This document shows positions 1 to 6,855 of a DNA stretch of 64,000 nucleotides, one piece after another (positions within the stretch are counted from its first letter, which is position 1; every line of letters starts with the position of its first letter). This DNA comes from Dictyobacter aurantiacus (GTDB lineage: Bacteria; Chloroflexota; Ktedonobacteria; Ktedonobacterales; Ktedonobacteraceae): assembly GCF_003967515.1 (NCBI RefSeq), contig NZ_BIFQ01000001.1, positions 2,728,001 to 2,792,000 on the forward strand, read 5' to 3'. The notes below the pieces were generated by a model. The model was not told where the DNA came from, did no database searches, and saw nothing but the letters and a program-made list of their open reading frames with translations. The position numbers and the translations under genes were made by a program.

Positions 1-509
1 CTCGTGCGGGCATCGGTGAGATTGAATTGCCTGCCGTACAGCCTGGCAGCTCAATTATGCCCGGTAAGGTCAATCCGGTGATCGCTGAGTCGGTCTGTAT
101 GGTCTGTGCGCAGGCGATCGGTAATCATACCACCGTTACCGTGGCGGGACAGTCTGGCAACTTTGAAATCAACGTGATGATGCCAGTTGTCGCTTACAAT
201 GTTTTGCAATCCATCAACCTGCTGGCCGCAGCCAGCCGCAACTTCAGCCGCCAGTGCATCAGCGGTCTTAAGGCTACCACTCGCGGACCCGAGATGGTCG
301 AGCGCGGACTCGCTATCTGTACCTCTCTGGCTCCTGTAATCGGTTATGATGCCGCCGCCGACATCTCCAAGGAGGCGCATAAAACCGGTCGCACCGTCCG
401 TGAAGTAGCCCGCGAAAAAACCAGCCTCACCGAGGAAGATCTCGATCGCATCCTCAATCCCGAAAGCATGACCAGGCCCGGCCTCGAAGGAGGGCCAGCA
501 GGCGGCTGA
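1..509 (+). CDS. fumC: Fumarase/aspartase-superfamily lyase, C-terminal part (likely class II fumarate hydratase)
   Basis: The gene is cut by the left edge of the window; the open frame enters at base 3 with no start and stops at 509. The superfamily signature GSSIMPGKVNPV is seen near the beginning, which carries the mobile active-site loop serine of this lyase fold. It is followed by GNFEINVMMPV, which is closer to fumarases (GNFELNV) than to aspartases (GQLQLNV). The conserved C-terminal stretch with IGYD and REVA (family consensus LTEEELD) is also present. The enzyme would hydrate fumarate to malate in the TCA cycle as a cytosolic homotetramer. Aspartate ammonia-lyase remains possible because the substrate-deciding N-terminal half is outside the window. 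A perfect palindrome directly follows the stop and probably ends transcription. Confidence 0.8.
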   Translation, partial: RAGIGEIELPAVQPGSSIMPGKVNPVIAESVCMVCAQAIGNHTTVTVAGQSGNFEINVMMPVVAYNVLQSINLLAAASRNFSRQCISGLKATTRGPEMVERGLAICTSLAPVIGYDAAADISKEAHKTGRTVREVAREKTSLTEEDLDRILNPESMTRPGLEGGPAGG

Positions 510-518
510 TCCCTGTTG

Positions 519-577
519 TTCTTGAGAGGTGGTGAACATGCGCGGCCCGGCCGCGCATGTTCACCACCTCTCAAGAA
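519..577. repeat. Perfect 29-bp-arm palindrome after fumC
   Basis: Arms 519-547 and 549-577 are perfect inverted complements around a single central base, and a short A-run follows. The element lies 10 bp after the fumarase stop and before the tRNA promoter. It could act as a factor-independent terminator, but the arms are much longer than a normal terminator stem and belong to the set of long intergenic palindromes seen throughout the window. Confidence 0.9.
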
Positions 578-594
578 AAAAACCTTAAAACCTA

Positions 595-623
595 TTGCAA
601 AAACAGAAGAGATAGTATATAAT
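595..623 (+). promoter_or_regulatory. Promoter of tRNA-Ala
   Basis: TTGCAA at 595-600, a 17-bp spacer, and a perfect TATAAT at 618-623 form a strong vegetative-type promoter. Transcription would start near 630, about 20 bases before the mature tRNA 5' end at 652. Confidence 0.75.
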
Positions 624-651
624 TTTAATTCGTAAGCAACAAATAAGGCAT

Positions 652-727
652 GGGCTTGTAGCGCAGCTGGTAGAGCGCCTCCATGGCATGGAGGAGGTCA
701 GGGGTTCGAGTCCCCTCTGGTCCACCA
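652..727 (+). tRNA. tRNA-Ala (anticodon GGC)
   Basis: The 76-nt cloverleaf was folded by hand. The anticodon stem is CCTCC (678-682) with GGAGG, around the loop ATGGCAT; the anticodon GGC at 685-687 reads GCC alanine codons. The T arm AGGGG-TTCGAGT-CCCCT is perfect, and the 3' CCA (725-727) is encoded. The acceptor stem has G-T wobbles and one T-T mismatch. The gene has its own promoter and a strong terminator. Confidence 0.95.
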
Positions 728-731
728 ACAA

Positions 732-763
732 CCCCGATCATTCACATGATCGGGGCTTTTTTT
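732..763 (+). terminator. Rho-independent terminator of tRNA-Ala
   Basis: A 10-bp perfect stem (732-741 with 746-755) has a TCAC loop, then one C and seven T residues (757-763). This is a textbook intrinsic terminator five bases after the tRNA CCA end. Confidence 0.93.
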
Positions 764-766
764 ATT

Positions 767-816
767 GTGTAGATGCAGTAGAGCCCACGCATTGCGGGGC
801 TCTACTGCATCTACAC
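767..816. repeat. Palindrome between the tRNA terminator and aspS 3' end
   Basis: Perfect 20-bp arms (767-786 and 797-816) surround a 10-base loop containing GCATTGC. It lies 14 bp beyond the aspS stop on the minus strand and could end that transcript. Its tip resembles the GCATTCGC tips of other palindromes in the window. Confidence 0.88.
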
Positions 817-829
817 CTGAACTCCTTGA

Positions 830-2137
830 TTAAGGGACCAGACGGTGTATGTCTCGTGGGAAGGTTGTGGTGAGCTTGACGTTCTGGGTTCCCAGCAACT
901 GCATCAGCAGGCGTTCTGAGCCAATGGCGAATCCTCCATGGGGAGGCATACCATATTTAAAGGCTTCCAGATAGTATTCAAACGGCTCGATAGGCAGCCG
1001 CGCCTGTTCGAGGGCCGCTATGTAGTCCTGGTAGCGATGCAGGCGTTGTCCCCCAGTTACCAGTTCTGTTCCTCGGAAGAGCAGGTCGAATGAGTTCGAA
1101 TATGCGGGTTGCTGTGGATCAGGATAGGTGTAAAAGGGCCGCTTGCGCATCGGGTAGCCGGTGACATATAAGAAGTCACTGTTAAACTCCTTTTTTGCCC
1201 ATTCACCCAGCCAGCGTTCGTCCTGTGGCGACAGGTCTGGCTCACCGCGTACGTCGACTTTATGTAGCCTGTAAATCAGCTCTTGCGCTTCCGCGAAATG
1301 GATATGCGGTACCTGCTCCGGTACGGTTGGCATCTCAACCTTCAAGAGCTCCAGTTCGGCGCGATATGACTCCTGAAGCGTCTGGAGGATGTGGGCCATG
1401 ACGTCGCGCAGCATGGTCATGACCGTGAAATGGTCTTCGATAAAGCCAAATTCGGCGTCCAGGCTGACATATTCGTTAATGTGCCGGGTGGTGTCGTGGG
1501 GCTCGGCCCGGAATACGGGTCCTACTTCGAAGACGCGTTCAAAGACGCCAACCATGATCTGCTTATAAAACTGTGGACTCTGCGCCAGGTAAGCTGGGCG
1601 TCCAAAGTAGTTGAGCTCGAAGACGTTGGCGCCACTCTCGGTAGCCGCGGCGACAATCTTTGGCGTCTGAATCTCAGTAAAAGCTCTGGATGTCAAGATG
1701 TCCCGAAAAGCGGCCATCACCCCTGCTGAAAGACGCAGAGTGGCGCGTCGCAATGGATGGCGGTTGGTGACCGGCGCATGGTCCAGCAATGTACTGGGCT
1801 GAGCATTGAGCTTGCGCTTGTTAAGTGAGATCGGTGGCAGCTCGCTGACGGGATTGAGCACCTCTATCTTGAGCTCGTGTAGCTCGACGCCTCCAGGTGC
1901 CTGGGCTTCACTGACGACCAGGCCTTCGACGGTGATAATACTTTCGACCCCGACGCTTTCTGGCAGCAGCGCTGTGATCTCCTCTTCTGTCTCCGCCACA
2001 GCCTGTAAGAGTCCCCAGCCGTCACGAATGATCAGAAAATTGATACCGCCCATGCGGCGCAATGAATGAAGCCAGCCCGCGACGCACACGCGTTTTCCTA
2101 CCCGTCCGGCTACTTCAACAGTACGAATACGTTCCAT
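830..2137 (-). CDS. aspS: Aspartate--tRNA(Asp/Asn) ligase, archaeal type
   Basis: Class II aminoacyl-tRNA synthetase of 435 aa. An N-terminal OB-fold anticodon-binding domain is seen around residues 1-105. The catalytic core carries motif 2 as FRAEPHDTTRHINEY and motif 3 as GGFAIGSERLLMQLL near the C-terminus. This short form, with no bacterial GAD insertion, is the archaeal/eukaryotic AspRS type (bacterial AspRS is about 590 aa). In bacteria such enzymes are often non-discriminating and charge tRNA-Asn with Asp for GatCAB amidation; that role is inferred here. The ATG has AAGGAG eight bases upstream. The leader is a T-box riboswitch, so expression should respond to uncharged tRNA. Confusion with AsnRS is possible, but the motif 2 region favours AspRS. 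Confidence 0.85.
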   Translation of the reverse strand: MERIRTVEVAGRVGKRVCVAGWLHSLRRMGGINFLIIRDGWGLLQAVAETEEEITALLPESVGVESIITVEGLVVSEAQAPGGVELHELKIEVLNPVSELPPISLNKRKLNAQPSTLLDHAPVTNRHPLRRATLRLSAGVMAAFRDILTSRAFTEIQTPKIVAAATESGANVFELNYFGRPAYLAQSPQFYKQIMVGVFERVFEVGPVFRAEPHDTTRHINEYVSLDAEFGFIEDHFTVMTMLRDVMAHILQTLQESYRAELELLKVEMPTVPEQVPHIHFAEAQELIYRLHKVDVRGEPDLSPQDERWLGEWAKKEFNSDFLYVTGYPMRKRPFYTYPDPQQPAYSNSFDLLFRGTELVTGGQRLHRYQDYIAALEQARLPIEPFEYYLEAFKYGMPPHGGFAIGSERLLMQLLGTQNVKLTTTFPRDIHRLVP

Positions 2138-2170
2138 CTGAAAAACTCCTTATGATCTGCTATAAACACA

Positions 2171-2230
2171 ACGGGCCTGCCAGTAGGTGCCGGGCTTGCC
2201 CCGGCTTGGAAGGACACCTGGCAGGCCCGT
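2171..2230. repeat. Palindrome in the aspS 5' untranslated region
   Basis: Arms of 13 bp (2171-2183 and 2218-2230) enclose a GC-rich core whose sequence (gccgggcttgccccggctt) recurs around 52050-52090. It sits between the T-box terminator and the aspS start codon, so it would be transcribed only after antitermination. Confidence 0.8.
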
Positions 2231-2343
2231 CAGTATGCTACAACAGACCATGGGCGCCTTCCTCTCGATCGTTATCGTCTCCGTCGTTATCCATCATGCG
2301 TTCCTTTCATATGTTGGCCGGGCCGATAGGAAAAAAAGAACAA

Positions 2344-2680
2344 CAAAAAACCCTCATCCTATCAGGAGGACGAGGGCGTATCTTTTCGCCTATCGTGGTA
2401 CCACCACCGTTTATCCCACAATGTGGGACCTTAATCGATTCTATCGCTCCCATCTCTATCGTTGTTTTGAGAGCCGATGTAAAATCGTCGCGCTATAACG
2501 GGCGCGGACCCGAAATCCAGCTACTACTGCGATATTATACCGGTTCACTGGTTGGCTCATGGGAGTCATTGGATCAGAGCTAATGGCAATGCTTTCAGCC
2601 GAGACATTGCTCTCTGTCTACTAGCTTGTCTGCCCAACCTGCCCCATTCACAGCCTCTATCTTTTTTGTTTCTAAGTCTA
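2344..2680 (-). promoter_or_regulatory. T-box riboswitch leader of aspS
   Basis: Read on the minus strand, the leader shows the elements of a T-box in order. These are a stem I region with AGAGAG and GGCTGAAAGC motifs (around 2585-2620), a small stem TCCCAC-ATT-GTGGGA, and the T-box core GGTGGTACCACG (around 2393-2408). A terminator follows, with a 9-bp stem CCCTCGTCC/GGATGAGGG (one G-T pair) and a T-run at 2344-2349. Uncharged tRNA is expected to stabilise the antiterminator and allow aspS transcription. The specifier codon could not be fixed by eye; AAC (Asn) occurs at two plausible places in the 3' side of stem I. The base after TGG is T, which pairs with an A discriminator or wobbles with G. 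Confidence 0.88.
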
Positions 2681-2709
2681 CTGTACCATATAGGCATAAA
2701 CTCAGTCAA
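2680..2709 (-). promoter_or_regulatory. Promoter of the T-box-aspS transcript
   Basis: On the minus strand TTGACT (2709-2704) is followed by an 18-bp spacer and TACAGT (2685-2680). The position is right for a transcript that begins just upstream of T-box stem I. Confidence 0.6.
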
Positions 2710-2717
2710 GCATGGAA

Positions 2718-4001
2718 TCAGACTTTTACCGCTTCTCCTGCTTCACCTTCGGTTCCGTCGCTGTAGACGGGTGTTTTCTTGCTGAGCCGCAGGGCGCGCC
2801 AGAAGAAGATGATGGTTGGGGTGAGGATGGCGCTGGTACTGATCAGGGCGGCCCGCAGGGATACCAGGGTACCAATATAGCCCACCGCCGGTCCGCCCGC
2901 GATCTGTCCGATGGCGTCTACCTGCCCAAACATCGAGATGATGGTGGCGCGCATCCTTGGCGGGCTGTTGCGGGTGATCCAGGTCATATAGAACGGGCTG
3001 GCCGCGCTACGGCCAATGCTGGCACACCAGAAGGCGCCTAACGCCAGGTAGAAGTTGCCTGAGAGGGCGAAAACCACCACGCTGACGATTAAGAGCAGCT
3101 GAAAGCTAAACATTACCTTGATCATTTGCCGCTGCTGACTGGCATGGACGCGCCGCCGCACCAGTTCTGTAATGATCAGGCAGAGGATGGAACCTCCGGC
3201 GCTGATAATGCCGAACCAGACTAGCGTGTTCAGGTGCCCGATGGCCGGAAAGGCAAAGTTTTTGATGAAGTGATCGGTCTGTAAGCGATCAAAACCCTCA
3301 CTGGCCATGGCCGAAAAGGCGGTGATACAGAGGATGGTCAGTAGCATCCTGCTTCGCCTGACTGCCTTGCCACCATCCGCCATCATTTTTCCCATGGCCT
3401 GCCAGGAGTTATGTTCGCTGTTCCGGATTGGCTGGAAGTTGCGCTCCGGCATCCAGATGTAGAGTAGGACAGCCAGGAGCAGATGGAGCGTGGAGCCCAC
3501 GATAATCGGCAGATTGAGCCGGTAGGTCGCCAGCCAGATGCCCAGCGGAATACTCACCAGCGAGGCCACCTGTCCGATCTGATTGCCACGGATAAAGGCG
3601 TTGCCCACGCGCTCATCTCCCAGCTCATCGGCGCACCAGGCCTCCTCGGCCCCTGTGACAAAGGTAGCTCCCCAACCCCAGAGTACATTGGCTACAATGA
3701 CTGCCAGGAAGGTCGGTACGAGCCCCTCTAATAGAAAGCCGACTCCCATTAGCAGGTAGCCGAGCATGACGGCCAGGCGCCGGCTGTACGCGTCCGCCAG
3801 TATGCCGGTCGGTACCTGCCAGATAAAGCAGGCGGCCTCCATGGCGGTCCCCACCAGGACCAGTTGCAACGGATTTAGCCTGACGGCCTCGATCTGGTAG
3901 ACCATGTTGATGGAGAAGATGGTGCTATTGGCAAATGAACCCAGACCCGCGATCATGAGATAGATCGTAAAGGCATCAAATTTGTGCAGCTTGAAATGCA
4001 T
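2718..4001 (-). CDS. MFS transporter
   Basis: The 427-aa protein has about 12 hydrophobic segments and the typical MFS loop 2-3 motif, seen as GILADAYSRR around residue 65-75. Charged GAEEAWCADELGD follows TM4. It should be an inner-membrane secondary transporter with 12 TM helices; the substrate cannot be told from sequence. Similar proteins with the GAEEAW motif are often annotated as drug or general efflux carriers. The ATG has AAGGAG about ten bases upstream. It is a single gene between the T-box leader and a repeat-filled gap, with no obvious partner. Confidence 0.85.
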   Translation of the reverse strand: MHFKLHKFDAFTIYLMIAGLGSFANSTIFSINMVYQIEAVRLNPLQLVLVGTAMEAACFIWQVPTGILADAYSRRLAVMLGYLLMGVGFLLEGLVPTFLAVIVANVLWGWGATFVTGAEEAWCADELGDERVGNAFIRGNQIGQVASLVSIPLGIWLATYRLNLPIIVGSTLHLLLAVLLYIWMPERNFQPIRNSEHNSWQAMGKMMADGGKAVRRSRMLLTILCITAFSAMASEGFDRLQTDHFIKNFAFPAIGHLNTLVWFGIISAGGSILCLIITELVRRRVHASQQRQMIKVMFSFQLLLIVSVVVFALSGNFYLALGAFWCASIGRSAASPFYMTWITRNSPPRMRATIISMFGQVDAIGQIAGGPAVGYIGTLVSLRAALISTSAILTPTIIFFWRALRLSKKTPVYSDGTEGEAGEAVKV

Positions 4002-4390
4002 GCAGTGTCACTCCTTGCGTCACGATGACGTTTGTTTGCTTGTAGTTGAAATGGGTGGATAGGAGTGCCCACGTGGCGTCAATAGCTACATCATAAGAAG
4101 CTATGCGCATAGCATTCCCGCCATAAATCCTGCTCATTGTGATGTATAGCGAGGTTATGGTTCTTTAATGCTTATGAGGAAATGTATGAAGCGTGCCTTT
4201 TATGGCCTTACGCTAGCGCGAGCACTCAACCCTGGAAAAGCTGCCTGTAGAAACTGCAGCCATTGTGGAGAGGATGGTTGGTGCTATTAACATTTATGCT
4301 ATCCCTTTCTGCCTGCGCTAACGTTATTTTTATCTGCAGAGATTAACCTTTTAAACAATACCATAAAATGTTAAGAAATACAAGTCGCTC

Positions 4391-4564
4391 GGAGAGTTTA
4401 CAGGGCCATTTAAAAGTCTTTTCTTGCCGCCTTCGGCGGCGGTGAGAGAGGGAGGAGTGAGCGGGGACTGATCATGCCCCCGGCATGCTCGCCCGCACCC
4501 CGCAAGGGGCTAGCCGCCCCTTGACCCCGCTGTTCGCTACTTTTAAATGGCCATGGAGAGTTTA
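4391..4564. mobile_element. MITE-like element with terminal inverted repeats
   Basis: Perfect 14-bp inverted repeats (ggccatttaaaagt at 4404-4417 and its complement at 4539-4552) bound a 149-bp GC-rich segment. The segment contains a gccgccttcggcggc hairpin and a copy of the CAAGGGGCTAGCCGCCCCTTG type hairpin. Ten-base direct repeats, ggagagttta, lie just outside on both sides (4391-4400 and 4555-4564), as expected of a target duplication. There is no coding capacity. Confidence 0.5.
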
Positions 4565-4623
4565 TGGCTGGAGCGCAATGGGGCTCGAATGAGCCCCATT
4601 GCGCTCCAGCCATAAACTCTCCA
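4554..4623. repeat. Perfect 33-bp-arm palindrome
   Basis: Arms 4554-4586 and 4591-4623 are perfectly complementary around the tetraloop GAAT, which is the complement of the ATTC loop in other palindromes of the window. It ends 20 bp before the stop side of the PrsW-like gene and may serve as its terminator. Confidence 0.93.
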
Positions 4624-4643
4624 GGGCGACCACAAGAGGAGCG

Positions 4644-6602
4644 CTAGCGCGCTGGATATGGCTGCGGCTGAGCATAAGAGGGGTTATGCACCACCTCTTG
4701 CGCTACCCGCTCCTTATCTTTATCAACCAGCCGGGGGGCGTTGCCCGGCTGCCGATCTCTGGTGCTATCTTTTCTTAGTTTGCCTGTAACAAAGAGGAAG
4801 AAGAGCACCATCAGTATCGTTTCGATGGTATAGATGATCAGGATCGATGGTACAGGGTAATTTCCAATGTTGATCGTCCCTGTGTCAAAGTATGGACCCA
4901 CAGGAGCTGGCAGTAGTTGGAAGGCGAACGAGCCGTTCCAGATGGCGTGCTGCAGTACAGCGTATGCTCCACAGCCCAGGCCGATCCAGATACGATGGCG
5001 TTGCAGGGATTTCGAGTGGGTCAGGTAATACCAGCCCAGGGCTGTCATGCCCGCTCCAAAGCTGTGCAGCAGACCAGCCGAACTGCGCTGGATGGCGATA
5101 TCTACCCAGTTGCTGTATCCCATGCCAATGTAACCCGAGGTCTCGACGAGGTCGAAGCCGATGCCACAGGCCATGCCGAGCAAAAAAGCTTCCGCGGCAC
5201 TGCCGATGCGCCTGATCATGACTACCACGGCGAGCGGTTTGACGCCTTCCTCTACCAGTGGCGCGACAACCGACACGACCAGGAACAGGTAGATAAGGGT
5301 GCGCGTATTGTTAGGAATTGGCATATTTGGATCATCCAGCTGAAAGCCGTTGAGATGCAGGCCGGCCTGAATGACCACACCTAGAATCAGCTCAAAGATC
5401 ATGGCGAAAAGGATAGCCGATGTCGCTCCGCTGGTGAGGGCGACCGCGACACGCCTCCACGTGGTCGTCCAGTGCTCATCATCTCTGCGGTTGATGCGCC
5501 ACGCTCCCAGCGTGAATATCGTCAGCGCCGGCAGCAAGCCCGCTAGCCCGATGAGCAGGACCGTCAGCCAGGTGGTTTGCGCGACCTGTATGTTGCCGCG
5601 AATTAGCAGACCAATGGCGACCATCACAATATAGAGAACCAGAAAGACCACGAACCATGGCAGCCTGATGTTGCTCAGCTTGATGGAGGGAACCTTAAAT
5701 TTCCACGATTTCTTGCGTAGCAGGGCTCGTATGCTGTGATAGAGACTAAACGTTCCTCCACCCAGGCCCGCGATACTCAGGGCCGTAAACATGGTGATGC
5801 TACCAAACAACTGCTCTGGCTTGCTCTGGATCGAGCTGTAAGGCATCATAATCACTGTTATTAACAGGATAAAAGCACATATAATGCCTGTAAGGAATAC
5901 GATACTGGAACATATAGTAGCGATAATAGCAACGACAAATTGATAGGTGTCCCTTGCTGGTTTGGGAGGCTGCCAGGTATAGGGATATCCATAGGGAGGC
6001 GGATATCCATACGCATGATAATAGCCGTTATATGGCTGATAGTAGCCCTGAGGGGCATAGTTATTATACATCGGTTGATGCTGATAAGGGGACGCCCAGC
6101 CGTTACCTCCCGCGTGCTGTCCATTGCCTGAATAAGGCTGTCCGTAGCCGTTGTTCGGCTGCCCATAGCCGGGCTGTGGATATGGTTGTGCGGGATACAA
6201 GGGGGCCCCATAACCGGGTTGTGGTTGCGCAGGATAAGGCGCTCTATAGCCAGGCTGTTGATTATTCATCGGGGGATACGCCGTCTGCGCTGGCACCTGC
6301 GGTCCCTGTGGCGGCTGTTGAGGACGCGCAGGAGCATTGAAGAATGGTGCCTGTGGTGCGCCTGAAAACTGTAATGGCCCCGAAACATGCTCCCTGTATT
6401 GCGGTTCCCTATAATTCTCAAGCTCATTTGCAGACTGGTTTGACGTCAACCTCGATTGCTGTTCGCTATCCTGTTGCGTGGATGCGTTGGCTTCTGGAGA
6501 GGGCTTTTTTTGCGTAATGTGTCTATCTTCGTTCGATTCAGAACCCTTATAATCGAAACCCACAATCTTATAACCTTTTCTGCTTTTTTTAGGATGTATC
6601 AA
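4644..6602 (-). CDS. PrsW-family intramembrane protease with Pro/Gln/Tyr-rich N-terminus
   Basis: The protein has 652 aa. Residues 1-215 are polar and low-complexity, rich in Pro, Gln, Gly and Tyr with repeated YPAQP and NGYGQP-like units, and probably cytoplasmic. About ten hydrophobic segments follow. The family motifs are visible: VEEGVKPLAVV (EExxK), GIGFDLVE, LLHSFGAGM and LQHAIWNG, whose Glu and His residues form the presumed active site. PrsW of Bacillus cleaves the anti-sigma factor RsiW, so a role in site-1 cleavage of a membrane regulator is likely, though its partner is unknown. Typical PrsW is about 220-400 aa, so the N-terminal extension is unusual. The start is a TTG with no clear ribosome-binding site and is uncertain. 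Confidence 0.85.
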   Translation of the reverse strand: MIHPKKSRKGYKIVGFDYKGSESNEDRHITQKKPSPEANASTQQDSEQQSRLTSNQSANELENYREPQYREHVSGPLQFSGAPQAPFFNAPARPQQPPQGPQVPAQTAYPPMNNQQPGYRAPYPAQPQPGYGAPLYPAQPYPQPGYGQPNNGYGQPYSGNGQHAGGNGWASPYQHQPMYNNYAPQGYYQPYNGYYHAYGYPPPYGYPYTWQPPKPARDTYQFVVAIIATICSSIVFLTGIICAFILLITVIMMPYSSIQSKPEQLFGSITMFTALSIAGLGGGTFSLYHSIRALLRKKSWKFKVPSIKLSNIRLPWFVVFLVLYIVMVAIGLLIRGNIQVAQTTWLTVLLIGLAGLLPALTIFTLGAWRINRRDDEHWTTTWRRVAVALTSGATSAILFAMIFELILGVVIQAGLHLNGFQLDDPNMPIPNNTRTLIYLFLVVSVVAPLVEEGVKPLAVVVMIRRIGSAAEAFLLGMACGIGFDLVETSGYIGMGYSNWVDIAIQRSSAGLLHSFGAGMTALGWYYLTHSKSLQRHRIWIGLGCGAYAVLQHAIWNGSFAFQLLPAPVGPYFDTGTINIGNYPVPSILIIYTIETILMVLFFLFVTGKLRKDSTRDRQPGNAPRLVDKDKERVAQEVVHNPSYAQPQPYPAR

Positions 6603-6745
6603 TCAATGTATCTATTAGTGAGTATACGAGTCTAGAAATGTTTAGGTTTCCTCTCAGTATAACGATTCAGATACTCAACTGTCAAAACCAGGGTCATCCA
6701 TATAGGAATTGCTCAGAAGCGTGGGGAACGCAGGCGTCCCCGTCC

Positions 6746-6809
6746 TTTCATTCAATGGTGGTGCGGCAGGGGCGCATTCGCGCCCCTGCCGCACCACCAT
6801 TGAATGAAA
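6746..6809. repeat. Perfect 30-bp-arm palindrome with ATTC loop
   Basis: Arms 6746-6775 and 6780-6809 are perfect and enclose the tetraloop ATTC (tip GGCGC-ATTC-GCGCC). It lies between the dnaE stop and the upstream side of the PrsW-like gene. The adjacent sequence gagcaccgtaggtgcgaaa (from 6814) recurs at about 44035 beside another palindrome. Confidence 0.93.
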
Positions 6810-6855
6810 ATTGAGCACCGTAGGTGCGAAAACTCGTGTCAGCCTCAGGCGATGC

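Larger units (their letters stand above)
4002..4643. other. Repeat-bearing intergenic region, no gene seen
   Basis: This 640-bp gap holds no convincing coding frame. The first 380 bases are AT-rich and would carry the transporter promoter. The rest holds a MITE-like inverted-repeat element (4391-4564) and a 33-bp-arm palindrome (4554-4623). Confidence 0.6.

Noticed and set aside
51..539. Minus-strand gene opposite the fumarase
   Set aside because: The plus frame has clear fumarase motifs; the minus frame is a shadow with no recognisable features.
830..2137. Asparaginyl-tRNA synthetase
   Set aside because: AsnRS is also class II with an OB domain, but the motif 2 FRAEPHDTTRHINEY and the short C-terminal part match archaeal AspRS better.
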